This document shows positions 22,275 through 32,915 of a stretch of DNA of 64,000 bases, piece by piece. Every line of letters begins with the position of its first letter. Positions within the stretch are counted from its first letter, which is position 1. The translations under genes and the position numbers were made by a program. The notes beneath the pieces are model-generated. The model worked only from the letters and a program-made list of their open reading frames with translations. It was not told where the DNA came from and ran no database searches. The DNA is from Notospermus geniculatus (lineage: Eukaryota; Nemertea; Pilidiophora; Heteronemertea; Lineidae): the NCBI GenBank assembly GCA_002633025.1, contig NMRB01000542.1, positions 168,183 through 232,182 of the forward strand, in the 5' to 3' direction.

Positions 22275-23156
22275 TTACATGGGGCCTTCGTGTTCCATGT
22301 CGCTATCAGATTGTTCATTTAGGCCCACAAATGTCTGTCCACGGATGTCTTTATCGATCAACTGAGCAAGCGCCACCTCATCATCATTTACTCCAGCAGA
22401 GGGCGCTCCTCTCCGCACGATACAACTCGTGATGAGACTAGTCGTCAACATGAAGATCAGGATTAGGATAAGATGCCAGCCGAAAATTATCGTTGCGATC
22501 ATCATCTGTTCGTGGTCGTGCCCGTCCCAGCCGACAGCACCGGGGACGGGGTTGTACAGGATAAACCCTACTTGCCAGAACCACGTGCCTTGAATGATCA
22601 CAAAATAAGCACGGGCGTACGCACACAGGACATTTTTAGGCAAACACATCTCAGCAAGCACGGTGAGGCAATTTGCAAGAATGATGTAGAGTAGTAGTGT
22701 ATGAATTTGTACATCCAAAGGTGAACGTCCATGGAGGTGAAACTTGAACAAGATCCCTTCAATGCCAAAAGCAATAACATTGGTGACATACTGGGAGTTT
22801 TTAGGTAATGGCACCTTGTGGTGCACGAGAATGTCAACTAGTCCCGTTAATCCAAAGATGAAAAACATGGTAGCGTGTTGGCCGTTTCCAATATGAACGA
22901 ATACTCCATGTCTAAATCCTGTTATCACTTCGCCAATAAGGCCGACTGTTGTGAAGAAGATTTTTAGAAATCCCTCCACTTCCCACCTGGCTAATTTCCC
23001 GCATAAACATGAGCATGGAAATGTAGCCGAGGAATGGTAAGTGGGACCTTTGCGGTACCTCGCACGGAAGTATCGGACTGAGATCTGGATTGTCCACCAT
23101 ACTCCAAACACCAAGAAAAATGAACCAGGCAGAGCGTGACCTCCGAATGTACCCAT
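22275..23156 (-). CDS. TMEM45-family multi-pass membrane protein, intronless
   Basis: A complete 293-residue frame starting MGTFGGHALPGSFFLVFGVW. Family knowledge: TMEM45/DUF716 proteins begin MG.F.GHALPG.FF..FG.WW and have about seven membrane spans. Here GFRHGVFVHIGNGQHATMFF, FHLHGRSPLDVQIHTLL and TWFWQVGFILY follow in the family's order, with conserved histidines. The length is close to the usual 270-290. The tail is hydrophilic and acidic (DSDMEHEG). Vertebrate family members have several coding introns; this one has none, so it may be a retrocopy or belong to an intronless lineage expansion. Molecular function is poorly known. No frameshift or stop, so it is probably functional. Confidence 0.9.
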   Translation of the reverse strand: MGTFGGHALPGSFFLVFGVWWTIQISVRYFRARYRKGPTYHSSATFPCSCLCGKLARWEVEGFLKIFFTTVGLIGEVITGFRHGVFVHIGNGQHATMFFIFGLTGLVDILVHHKVPLPKNSQYVTNVIAFGIEGILFKFHLHGRSPLDVQIHTLLLYIILANCLTVLAEMCLPKNVLCAYARAYFVIIQGTWFWQVGFILYNPVPGAVGWDGHDHEQMMIATIIFGWHLILILIFMLTTSLITSCIVRRGAPSAGVNDDEVALAQLIDKDIRGQTFVGLNEQSDSDMEHEGPM

Positions 23157-23253
23157 AGTCGCCGAGGATTCACACTAGTGGTAACAAATTACTATATTCT
23201 GAAAAGAAAAACCATGCAGCATCGTTACAAGAAAATATTACAGAAATGCCGAT

Positions 23254-23297
23254 AAATGAAATGGTCCATGGACCATTGGTCACCTGTGTGACTGTTT
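23254..23297 (+). repeat. Isolated 5' end of the AATGAAATGG repeat family
   Basis: Matches the first 22 bases (AATGAAATGGTCCATGGACC and on) and then GTCACCTGTGTGAC, but the body of the element does not follow. It is a truncated copy upstream of the TMEM45 start codon, 98 bp away on the promoter side. It could affect transcription, but nothing here shows that it does. Confidence 0.6.
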
Positions 23298-23355
23298 GAG
23301 AAGAACAAAAGACAAATGTTAAATCGCAATGTTCCGGGGCAAGCATTGAGTTCCA

Positions 23356-24252
23356 GGGGCCATATGCATAAAACTACTTAAGTATGAAAATCCCAAGGGA
23401 TTCCCTCAAACCACCACTAAAGTGGAAATCTTAACTTAAGGGAGATGCAGAAAGCTACTTTGGAATAGTGAAAGCCTCAAAATCACCCTTAACTCTAAGT
23501 GTGGTGACAGTTCCCTTAACTGACTCCTTAACTTCACAGTTGTGGCAGGCACAGGTTCGAATATGCTATCCATGCTGTTTTTTAATGCATGCTAGCCAAA
23601 TAGGCCGGGGAAATTATGGGATAACATTGAACTGTGCCAAGGATTTTGATTTGACAGACCATGTATCCTCTTTCTGTCCTACCAATTTGGTAACCTCTTC
23701 TTTGTTTTCCACCGTTAACTCATCTGCCCCCAGAGTCCAGCAGACGGTATCTTCTGTCCAAGTTTTCTCACATCCTATGGAACTGATTGAAAAATATTTG
23801 AAGAAAGGTTGTTCCTGTGAACCATCTGAAGAAAGTTTCTCCAATTTTTTTCCAATTTATTTTCAAGTATTTTAGAAAACTTCAACAGAAGATACTGTCT
23901 GCTCAAACCTGGGAGCAGATGAGTTAATAGCTATTTTACACAGTTCCAAACATACTAAAATGTCCATTACAGCATTGCCTGCACTCATGTTCATTGTACA
24001 TGCAGCCTACACTGAGAAACCTTCCTTAAGTATAACACTCAAGAAATCTGGGAAACCCCCTTGAATACTGAAATTTCATTGGCTGACACCACAATTCCTG
24101 GAAATACTTTAGTTAAGGGTTGCCCTTAGCTGAGTATGCCCTTAGTTTGTTTTATGCATACACCTTAAGTATGGCACTTGGTAAAGTGAAATCCTTAGAC
24201 TTTAAGGGTAAGTTTTACACTTAACTTAAGGAAGTTTTATGCATATGGCCCC
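23356..24252. mobile_element. 897-bp foldback, GGGGCCATATGCATAAAAC ends
   Basis: Terminal inverted repeat GGGGCCATATGCATAAAAC. Subterminal arms are rich in CTTAAG/TTAAGG motifs. The same ends delimit the 117-bp element at 6896-7012. The interior carries a 135-codon frame (23468-23875) with no recognised domain, which I regard as incidental or captured. Confidence 0.85.
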
Positions 24253-24289
24253 AGGTACACAGCGGGTACCCAGACGCCTGATCACACCA

Positions 24290-25025
24290 AGTCAGAAGAT
24301 ATTAGGTCAAATAGCCACAAAACGTGCCACCAAATGACAAAATTTTGAACTTCAACCTCTGTGGCCTTGAAATTGGTCAAATCAAAAACCCGTTACATAT
24401 GTCATGTGTCTCCATTAGAATTTAGATGCACCTATGATGAAAATCTGGATATGATCGAGACGTTAGTTTAGGAATTATTTGAATTTGAGTTTTCATTTGG
24501 TGTCCAAGCTAAGAATCAAATCGAACCGAAACTTGGTGTCATAGGTCAACTGACATAGGGCTGTATATGTACCAAGTTTCAGGTCACTAGCCCAAGCAGT
24601 TACGAAACATGCCAGTAAAAAGCAAGATTATGAACTTTGACCTATGTGACCTTGAAAAGTAGGTCAAATCACAAACCCATTAGGTGTGTCATGTATCCCC
24701 ATTAGATACACCTGCGATAAAAGTTTGGAGACGATCCAGTCATTACTTCAGGAGTTGTTGCACTTTTAAGTGTTTTGGGTTTTGGCCACCTGGTCGCCAA
24801 GCCAAGCAGAATCGGACCGAAACATGGTGTCATAGGTCATACGACATAGATGTATATATGTAGGCCTACCAAGTTTCAGGTCAATAGCCCCAGCGGTTAC
24901 GAAATGTGCCACCAAAAGGCAAAATTCTGAACTTTCACCACTGTGACCTTGAAAAGGGGTCAAATCAAAAACCCGTTATAGATGTAATGCACCCTCATTA
25001 GCTACACCTATGATAAAAGTTTGGA
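24290..25025 (+). repeat. Tandem ~300-bp units of the TGACCT/AGGTCA repeat family
   Basis: Three partial units, each with 'gtgccaccaaa', 'aactttgacc', GTGACCTTGAAAAGTAGGTC, 'acctgcgataaaagtttgga' and a GGCCACCTGG segment. Unit spacing is about 295 bp. This is a truncated relic of the long repeat family, without its ends. Confidence 0.8.
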
Positions 25026-26040
25026 GGTGAATTCACCTCTGGGATCTCTTCTACAAAGCACCTGAGGAAGACCCCGATTGGGGTTGAAAAGTCGCGAAAT
25101 ATTCGGAGACGACTTTCCGATTTATTGTCTTCACCTAGCAGCTTACAAACTCTGAGCCAAAAATATTCATGGGTTTGGGTTCCAGGAGATATTTTAGAGA
25201 TGACAACTTTTTTTGAAACAGCCTGTAGATCTTGGGTTTTAAGGTGGATGGACCAGGCTGCATGGATCCACAATAATGTAACACTCTACTGCTTCTGACA
25301 CGGTTTCATGGACAATGGTTCCGCGATGCAAGACAAACGTATCTGGGAACGAAAAATCAAAGAGCACCTAGAGCCCAATATTTGAGGAAGCATTTATGCG
25401 CATGTTTTCTCCGATGACTTACCGCAGACTGAAAGTAAGGGGTGCGTGTTTCACTGGACGAAGGCTGTATATCCGAAGATGGAAGAACTCGTGTTGCAAA
25501 CGGCGTATATGAAGGAAAACTGCTAGCCTTACAGTTCCTGTGTTCCTCAAAAAAGCTGCAAACGGAAATCAGTGCAGTTTTTCTGTATGTCTGGTAAAGG
25601 ACACTTCAGGTATTGAAATTTTAAAAGTGGGACATCTTAATATTGACACAACATTATCTCAAGTATGGCGTTATTGTCAGCCCTGCTAGGACGTGTCCTG
25701 GTTTAAGGCTCTCTCTCCTGACCTGCCTGACATTTTTTTAAAATTCATAAGTGAGCGAAGTAAATACCCAGTACTGGTATATCGCATAGGCAATAAGAAT
25801 CTGGTGCCAACTTTTTGTTGTTGAACAAAGAATTCCTTGACTAGCAGTTGAATTTTTCGCTTTGTGGCTAAAGATAATGAAATGGCCAGGGCCATTGTGC
25901 TCACCTCTGTGATAAGTCTGTGGTAAAGTAAAACTGTGACACACACGGTGAATGATGAAGGATCAGTTCAGACAAGATAAAGCTGAACACATCAAAGTAT
26001 TTTATCTGATCAGCAATAATTTAATCAATGACATAATAAT

Positions 26041-26953
26041 CTGGGAGCTAACAAAGATTTAATTCACATCTCAAGTACAAGAACATTTTCGGGTTTGTGG
26101 GTTAGTTTCTATCCCACTGACCACAAAAACCCAATTCTTAAGTTCCGCAAATGGTGTGTTTAAGATAGAGCCGTTTGAATTTTGGGAACTGACTCTACCA
26201 TTGGAACAAAATCAGACTCATTATATACAGGGGCTTGGAAACTGATGTACAGCTAACTTTTAAATGGGTGGCTTGGGACCCTATAAATGTATTACCAATA
26301 GAGAGAAACATGGGCCCACTGAGACAGGAAAACATATTCTTATGTATTTTATCTTATTGGAAATGATGGTTTTACATCTTTTTCAGAATTTTGGCCCAGC
26401 GGCCATTTTAAATTGATAACTTACTGTTCATTGAATTTCTCATCCTATAGCAAATAAAAACAAATAAAAACATGCTAATCTGATTCTATGGACCCATGTT
26501 TCTATCTATTGGCAATACATTTATGGGGTCTCAAGCCACCCATTTAAAAGTTAGCTGTACATCAGTATTCAAGCCCCTGTACAAATGCTCTGATTTTGGT
26601 CCAATGACAAAGCCAGTACCCAAAGTTCAAACGGCTGTATCTTCTAAACGCACCATTTGCAGAACTTAAGAATTGGCTTTTTGTGGTCAGTGGGATAGAA
26701 ACTAACCCACAAAGCAAAAAATGTCTTTGTACTTGAGATGTGAATTAAATGTTTGCAGTTCCATAGAGTTCACGTTTACACTTTTCTCGCGTTACACTTC
26801 ACGTTTTCCTTTCGTTCCTCGGAGAAAGCATGCCACAGGACAGGTAATGTGTGTCTCGTTGTGCGCTGAATCGAGGAACGAAAGGAAAACGTGAAGCGTG
26901 GCGCGTGAAAAGTGTAAGCGTGAGCTCTATGGAACTGGAGCCTTAGCTCCCAG
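26041..26953. mobile_element. Large foldback element with ~270-bp arms
   Basis: The left arm starts CTGGGAGCTAACAAAG and the right arm ends TTAGCTCCCAG. Arms at about 26041-26318 and 26490-26953 are near-complements over most of their length (for example AAATGGGTGGCTTGGGACCC against its complement at 26530). The right arm is interrupted by the 182-bp element at 26756-26937. Confidence 0.85.
26756..26937. mobile_element. 182-bp MITE inside the right arm of a larger foldback
   Basis: Ends CAGTTCCATAGAG and CTCTATGGAACTG, with long inner arms (CGTTTTCCTTTCGTTCCTCG and its complement). The left arm of the surrounding foldback shows approximately how the site looked before insertion. Confidence 0.85.
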
Positions 26954-27983
26954 ACTATAAGCTCAGTCGATGACTGTCACAAGGAGTTAGTGGTATTTGT
27001 GAGCAAACTGCTTTCCTGTGTTGGCCGCAGATGTCAAAAATTATATTTTTCACCGCGGCCACCTGGCGGCCATATTTGAAGTTTGTTGGAACTGAAATCT
27101 TAGCATAAATGTAGAGGATACTTACATAGATATTTAGGTAACATACAACCATCTTAACCTGTACTATTGTTTAGATATGGGCTGAAGTAAATTTTTCAAG
27201 ATGGCTGACTGGCGGCCATATTTGACGTCCATTCTAATCAAAATTTGCCATACGTACAGAAGGTACCGGTACATAGATACATGTTTTGGCAAGGTTATAA
27301 CATCCAACTTACTCCTATTATGAGATATGGGCCGAAGTTAATTTTTCAAGATGGCTGACTGGTGGCCATATTTGACGTCCATTCTAACCAAAATTTGCCA
27401 TACGTTTAGAAGGTACCTAGATACATGTTTTGGCAAGGTTATAACGTCCAACTTATTCCTACTTATGAGATATGGGTCAAAGTCCTTTTTTCAAGATGGC
27501 TTCCTGGTGGCCATATTTGAAGTCCGATTGGGTCGAAATTTGGTGCACTTGTAGAGGGTGCCTAGATATATCTTCACACCAAATCAAAACTCTCTATGTC
27601 AAAGAGCCACGAAATGTGCCACCAAACAGTGTATTTTGAACTTTGACCTCTGTGACCTTGAAAAGTGGGTCAAATCAAAAACCCGGGATTTATGTGATGT
27701 TGTCTCATCAGAGGAACCCACCATAAAAGTTTCATGCTTCTAGCTAGCAGCATTCAGGAGATATGGCCAAAAGAAGGTTTTCACAAAACGCCCCCTACAG
27801 GCCAGAGTGTAAAACTGGCAGCGCTAAGTTTCTGTCCAGAGATAGTTTTTACCATAGGGTACCTGTACACCAAGTTTCTAGGCCAAGCAGTTTAGAAACG
27901 TGCCACCCTGTTAACGCCGACGGACGACGGACAACACGCCATAAGAAAAGCTCACCTCACAGAGGTCCGTGAGCTAAAAACAG

Positions 27984-28131
27984 ATAGACGCGGTTCGTGC
28001 TCCGGTGCTGCGTTGGTAGGGGTGTTTTTAAAGTTGACTGACCCAATGCTGCTCGACTCATCATTCAGTCAGGTCAGTCGACTTTAAAAACACCCCCGCC
28101 AACACAGCACCGGAGCACAAACCGCATCTAT
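27984..28131. mobile_element. 148-bp foldback, ATAGACGCGGTTCGTGCTCC arm
   Basis: Arms of about 60 bp. The left contains CTCCGGTGCTG and GGGGTGTTTTTAAAGT; the right carries the complement with a few changes. It starts four bases after the AAAAA end of the preceding long repeat. Confidence 0.85.
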
Positions 28132-28154
28132 GTGTATTCAGCTTTAGGCCTCGT

Positions 28155-28430
28155 TCACACGGGCGTATAGCGTAGAGTGTAATGCGTAGAGCGTAAAAAT
28201 ATTTCTAGCTTGAGTCAATATTATACGCATACGCCCCTTGACACTAGTTGTGTGGGGAGCTCATTGACTGAAGCTAGAAAAATGTTTGCGCTCTATGTGT
28301 TACGCGCTACGTTATACGCTACGCTATACGTAGAGCGTATAGCGTAATGCGTAGAGCATAAAAATACTTCTAGCTTGAGTCAATGAGCTGTCCACACAAC
28401 TGGCGTCAAGGGGCGTAGCGTTAGTAACGC
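28155..28430. mobile_element. Compound foldback rich in GCGTATAGCGTA motifs
   Basis: Left arm 28163-28219, inverted arm about 28263-28325, and a third copy in the original orientation at 28327-28430. The third copy shares AATGCGTAGAGC and TTCTAGCTTGAGTCAATGAG. The arrangement suggests two overlapping or partly duplicated foldbacks. Confidence 0.75.
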
Positions 28431-28692
28431 GCCCAAATACCTCTGCAGTATTTTTACGCGCGTAAATGCTTGGCGCGTGGGAGATTACGACGGAAAACAC
28501 TTGTGATGACGTCATTATGACCGCCGTGGGGAAGGAATCGTCGCCGCATCATCTTGTTCAGCAAAATATTTTGGAGGGCAAATAACTGAGCAAGAGCAAG
28601 CATTCGGCACCCTCTAAAAACACCTACCACCTACCCACTCACCCACCCACCACCTTTTTCCAAGTGGGGAAAGCCGATGACAATGTGCCTTA

Positions 28693-28834
28693 AGCAAGGT
28701 TCATTGGCACACGGATCCGATCCGTTTCCAGTCCGTTTGCCCCTAGTTTTCCGGATATGACAACGCTGAAGTCCATTTGATAGATTTTTTACGGACATGA
28801 ACCGGACCAATTCCGTGTGCCAATGAACCTTGCT
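28693..28834. mobile_element. 142-bp MITE with TTA flanks
   Basis: Inverted ends AGCAAGGTTCATTGGCACAC, with TTA at 28690-28692 and 28835-28837. TTA duplications are typical of PIF/Harbinger MITEs; assignment is by that analogy only. Confidence 0.75.
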
Positions 28835-29166
28835 TTACACACACACCTTGACTGTTGATACTCAAAGTTGAGAGCTCCAGATACAGCCCGCGTAGTCTAG
28901 AATTAGGCTACAAGAAGAATATCACGAGCAGCAGAAAAACACGGTGTTGTCAATTCCATATAACCAAAAATATAGGGGAGAGAGATGTGCCATGTCCCGC
29001 TGTTCACAAGCAGATGGTAAGTGGCTGGATTGGAGTACAGAAACAGGTGAAATAAATACAGGCCTAGCCAGGCATAGGTTTTCAATTGTGGTTTGCAATC
29101 GATCAACTGTCTGTGTTAGAGGTGGTTGCTATGATGAGGAGTGGGCATCGGCCATATAGATTTTAA

Positions 29167-29420
29167 AGCCTCACTGTATTGAATTCAAAAAGTGCTTACG
29201 TCCTCCGACGTTAGTGTAGTGTAAAATGTACTATCCTATGCTCTATCTGAATACATTAGAGCTATGCCTTCAGTTTTTTCAATGTGTGCTGAAAACTAGG
29301 GCTTGATTCTTTGAAGTACGTATCAGGCAAGTATTTTGGGGACCTTCAAGAGGCTATGAGACCTATACCTGCACTCTCCTAACACTTTGAAAATATTGTA
29401 AAATTCAATACAGTGAGGCT
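29167..29420. mobile_element. 254-bp TTAA MITE, first of an abutting pair
   Basis: TTAA at 29163-29166 and 29421-29424. Terminal inverted repeat AGCCTCACTGTATTGAATT. The right TTAA is also the left TTAA of the next element. TTAA is the target of piggyBac and Kolobok transposons. Confidence 0.9.
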
Positions 29421-29424
29421 TTAA

Positions 29425-29804
29425 AGCGAATGGCTCGCGGGGTTTGTTGACAGTTGTTTGTTGACATGTCCTCAAATCAAGCGCCGTTTTGAGAAAAAGG
29501 CGAAAGAAGGATTTTAGTTTAATGGGAAATGCATTAGACAGCCAAATTTCGGAGGCGTATTCTGCAAAATCTACCGCTTCGAAATCAATGTGAATAGTAC
29601 AAAATGTACATTTTGACTGACTGAATTTGAAACTGTCATTAACTCATTTTAACAATTTTTTAATGGAACCTCGTCCCCAGGTGCACGTTCGCATATTTGC
29701 ACAGGTTTTGCCTATGACTGGAGCACGGCTTTGCCTGGAGACTAGGTTCACTCTCTATGGGAGGTACCACCAAAAATCAAAACAAACCCCGCGAGCCATT
29801 CGCT
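29425..29804. mobile_element. 380-bp TTAA MITE, second of the pair
   Basis: TTAA at 29421-29424 and 29805-29808. Terminal inverted repeat AGCGAATGGCTCGCGGGGTT. Its ends differ from the neighbour's but begin with the same AGC. The AGCGAAT start is shared with the element at 59104-59285. Confidence 0.9.
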
Positions 29805-29983
29805 TTAAGCGATGAGAAATACATGCAAAATCAGGATGGATGAACCTCACTATAGCGATATCAGTGATGCTGAGGATGATTTCTTCATGTTCTTCGCTCA
29901 TTTTTTGAGAAAATAGACATGCTTTTCATCATTCTCAGGATTGTGCGTCTGGTCAGGCTATCCTGTATGAGCGTCATATTGAC

Positions 29984-30106
29984 ATGATACGAGTGGTAGA
30001 TGCGTGGAACTCACTGACCCCTGATGTCGTTGAGGCCAAGACAGTCGCAGGGTTTAAGGCTAAATTGGATAGGGCTTGGGACTCGTACAAGTACCATTAC
30101 GAATAA
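29984..30106 (+). pseudogene. Non-LTR retrotransposon C-terminal tail
   Basis: Reads RVVDAWNSLTPDVVEAKTVA, then FKAKLDRAWDSYKYHYE and a stop. Family knowledge: RVV..WNSLP..VV.A.....FK..LD is the standard reverse-transcriptase C-terminus of CR1/L2/jockey-like LINEs. Only this tail is present, as expected of a 5'-truncated copy. Confidence 0.8.
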
Positions 30107-30309
30107 CCAACGACGGAACGTGATCTATTTATGCATTTCGACAGAGAGAGAGAGAGACTTTACTACTGTGCACGTTGCATTACTACTGGAACTGTGATAT
30201 TGACTTGTGAATTTTTTTGTCCCAGTACCCGCGCCTCTGTGCAGAGTTGTTTGCCTGTGGATTTAACTGCAATAGATCAACAGGTCTATGACCTTCGACC
30301 TTATACGAT

Positions 30310-30836
30310 GATGATGATGAATGTTAAGGCACTGGTGGAAGCCTTTCTGGCGATTGTCAGGATAAAAGGCTCCCCAAACCATTATAACCTGTTTACGGCA
30401 CTCAATGGCTTCACAACTGAAAAGGGATTGCCTAAAGACAAACTGTGCTGTTTTAGTGCGGACGGTGCGTCAGTTATGCAAAGTCACGTTCGCGGAGTTG
30501 CAGGATTGATGAGGATAAATTACAACCCAGGACTTTTCATTCAGCACTGCATAGTCCATAGGGAGGTTCTTGGTGTAAAGGACGGGATAAAAAGTTCAAT
30601 CCCTAACAGTGTACAACAGACAGTGAAAAAAGTGCTTGACTTCTTCGCAAATAGCCATGTTCGGGCGGATGCTTTGGAGGAAATTATCGAGATGTCTGAC
30701 GAAAAACCACCCATATCAGAAGCTTGTCCGTTATCATGCAGTAAGATGGCTTTCCTTGTCTGGATGTGTGGACAGGTTTGTCAGTTTGATAGCAGAGATT
30801 AACACTTACTTTGAACAGGAGTCACATGACATGTCA
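30310..30836 (+). pseudogene. hAT-family transposase, N-terminal part (KIAA1586/ZNF862-like)
   Basis: After NVKALVEAFLAIVRIKG the frame gives KLCCFSADGASVMQSHVRGV and FIQHCIVHREVLGVKDGIKS. The CF.DGASVM and HC..HR motifs are typical of hAT transposases and their domesticated ZNF862/KIAA1586-like relatives. A frameshift near 30715 moves the protein to another frame, where VRYHAVRWLSLSGCVDRF and NTYFEQESHDMS continue the fold. The reading is then cut by a 915-bp repeat. Upstream of about 30310 the frame is open but unrelated. Confidence 0.85.
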
Positions 30837-31751
30837 AATGAAATGGTCCATGGACCATGTGCTCACTCGTTTGGACATAACAGTGTAATGACAGAGAGAG
30901 GTACATGTCAGTTATGAGCAATCTGAGTCAGGTCATTCCCAAGTTGCAGGACTTCAATGATTGTTGGGTTATGCCACCTGGCGGCCATATTGGATGTCCG
31001 ATCGGGCGAAAACTTCACATGCACATAAAGGTCATCTAGAGGGAGCTACATAGCACATTTGAGTGCTCTGGGTCAAGTCGTTCCCGAGTTATAGCACATT
31101 TGATGATTTTCGGGTTACGCCACCTGGCGGCCATATTGGAAGTTTAATCAGGCCGAAATTTGACGTGCTTGTAAAGGTCACCTAGAGAGAGGTAAATACC
31201 AAGTTTGAGCACTCTGGGTCAAGCCGTTCCTGAGTTATAGCACTTGGATGATTTTCAGGTTACGCCACCTGGTGGCCATATTGGATGTCCGATCGGACCG
31301 AAACTCGGTAGTTTTGAAGGTACCCCTCTAATACATGATTATGCAAGATATGAAGATGCTCGGTGAGGACCTGTGGCAGGTTCGTCACTTTTGTAGAACT
31401 TTGACCTCTGTGACCTTGAAAAGTAGGTCAAATCAAAAACCTGTTATATATGTTATGTATCCTAATTAGATACACCTATGATAAAAATTTGGAGACGATT
31501 CAGTCATTAGTTCAGGAGTTATTGCACTTTTTGTGTTTTTGGTTTTGGCCACCTGGAGGCCAAGCCAAGAATCGAATCGGACCGAAACTTGGTGTCATAG
31601 GTCATCTGACCTAGGGGTATATATGTACCAAGTTTCAGATCAATAGCTCCAGCGGTTACGAAACGTGCCCTGCTAACGTCCGACGGACGGACGACGACGG
31701 ACTACGACGACGGACACCGCAAGACGGTAAAAGCTCACGAGTGAGCTAAAA
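30837..31751 (+). mobile_element. Long repeat-family member inserted in the hAT gene
   Basis: Begins ATGAAATGGTCCATGGACCA and GTGCTCAC, and ends AGCTCACGAGTGAGCTAAAA. Three internal ~150-bp units carry CACCTGGCGGCCATATTGGA. Near 31400 lies TGACCTCTGTGACCTTGAAA followed by AGTAGGTCA. The hAT coding sequence resumes in frame immediately after the end (KADHRRTCAELYEAVSSG), so the insertion was clean, with at most an A or AA of ambiguity. No long target duplication or terminal inverted repeat is visible. Confidence 0.9.
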
Positions 31752-32584
31752 AGGCAGATCACAGACGAACGTGCGCAGAGCTCTATGAAGCCGTTTCTAG
31801 TGGTGAATTCCAGCTCTACTTACATTTTCTCCAGCCGGAGCTGAAGATATTGGCGAAAATGAATGAAGCCCTGCAAAGCCATGGTCCAACAGTGTACACC
31901 ACCTACAGTCTCATTGAGAACCGTATCAGGGACTTTGCCGAGCCCATCGTATGGCAGGAGCGTGCACACTGGAATGACCTATTCAAAGATGACAATGTGA
32001 AAAATGAAATCAATGAGGTGGAATTCCATTCTGCCGAATATCACAGGTTAAAGGAGCAGCTTGTATCCCATGGTGTAGTGTCCGATAATCAAGCAAGACA
32101 ATGCAACGCAATTGTTTCAAATTTATTCTGGAAACGTCAAAGGCAATTCAAACACGGTTCCCAGATATGGCCTTTGTTCTCGAAAACCTGTCTTTCCTTG
32201 TGCCACAAAAACGGGCCTCTGCTGTGCTGAAACATTGCAACATTGTTGCTGTTCAGGACAAATACTTGCCTCACAGAGGTATTGACACAGAAAAAGTGAA
32301 AGAACAATTCCGTACATACAGATTCAGCTCCAACCTTGATGGTCTTGTGGAAGACTATCCTGCAGCAGACAACTTTTTCTGCAATTTAGCCGAGATCCCT
32401 GAATTTGATGAATTTGCCACATTCTGCCTCACACTGTTGTGCTTCAACCCAACCACAGTGGCTTGTGAGCGTGGGTTCTCGGTGATGAACATCATAAAGA
32501 CAGAAAGACGGTCTGCCTTGAAGGAGGAAACATTGAACTCACTCATGGTCCTCAGTACTGGTGAGCATGACCAAGACATATTTC
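31752..32584 (+). pseudogene. hAT-family transposase, C-terminal part with dimerisation domain
   Basis: The frame resumes with CAELYEAVSSGEFQLYLHFL and continues until about 32135. There a frame change leads to FILETSKAIQTRFPDMAFVL and on to TTVACERGFSVMNIIKTERR, RSALKEETLNSLMVL. The last segment is the hAT C-terminal dimerisation motif (ERGFS..N.IKT..R..L..ETL..L). The final residues and stop (32614-32616) come from a MITE that entered at 32585. With two frameshifts and two insertions, the gene is inactive. Confidence 0.9.
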
Positions 32585-32915
32585 CAATAGGAGCAGTCAG
32601 CCGCGCATATTGCTAACAGATGGCAGCACAGTCTTAGCGGACCAAATGTACAGGAAATCTATTATGATCGCTGCTCGATCGATAATACATGTAGTGAGTT
32701 TAAGAAACCATACGTTAACGCTAACGCTAATTACGTCAAAATGACGTCACTCCCCGAAGAAATACAACAGATTCATTCGATGTGACGTCAAAATGATGTC
32801 AATAACGTTAGCGTTAACGTATGGTTTCTTAAACTCACTAATGACTGGGTCCGCTAGATGCATTGAATTGGGCCCTAGTGACACCTAGTGGTCAACTCGC
32901 TGACAGCTCCTATTG
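32585..32915. mobile_element. MITE with CAATAGGAGC ends, itself carrying an insertion
   Basis: Inverted ends CAATAGGAGCAGTCAGC and GCTGACAGCTCCTATTG. A second copy at 60454-60626 is 173 bp long and lacks the internal insertion. The element overwrites the 3' end of the hAT frame. Confidence 0.9.
32693..32840. mobile_element. 148-bp MITE nested in the previous one
   Basis: Ends read AGTGAGTTTAAGAAACCATA and the perfect complement, about 34 bp. It contains three TGACGTCA-type palindromes. Comparison with 60454-60626 shows the approximate empty site (CGATAATGACTGGG there; CGATAAT, element, ATGACTGGG here). Confidence 0.9.

Larger units (their letters stand above)
25875..27980 (+). mobile_element. 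Diverged long repeat-family member containing nested foldbacks
   Basis: Begins AATGAAATGGCCAGGGCCAT followed by GTGCTCACCTCTGTG. It ends with AGCTCACCTCACAGAGG, CCGTGAGCT and AAAAA at 27950-27980. Internal ~140-bp units carry 'ttcaagatggctgactgg' and CGGCCATATTTGACG. A TGACCT/AGGTCA composite lies near 27643. A 913-bp foldback sits inside it. The two ends match the family, but the distance is larger because of insertions. Confidence 0.65.

Noticed and set aside
23468-23875. 135-codon frame inside a foldback
   Set aside because: No domain, start context or splice signals; overlaps a minus-strand open frame of similar quality.
24998-25273. Penelope-like or other retroelement 3' end
   Set aside because: The ACCTGAGGAAGACCCC segment recalls such ends, but no reverse transcriptase or GIY-YIG motif is present nearby.
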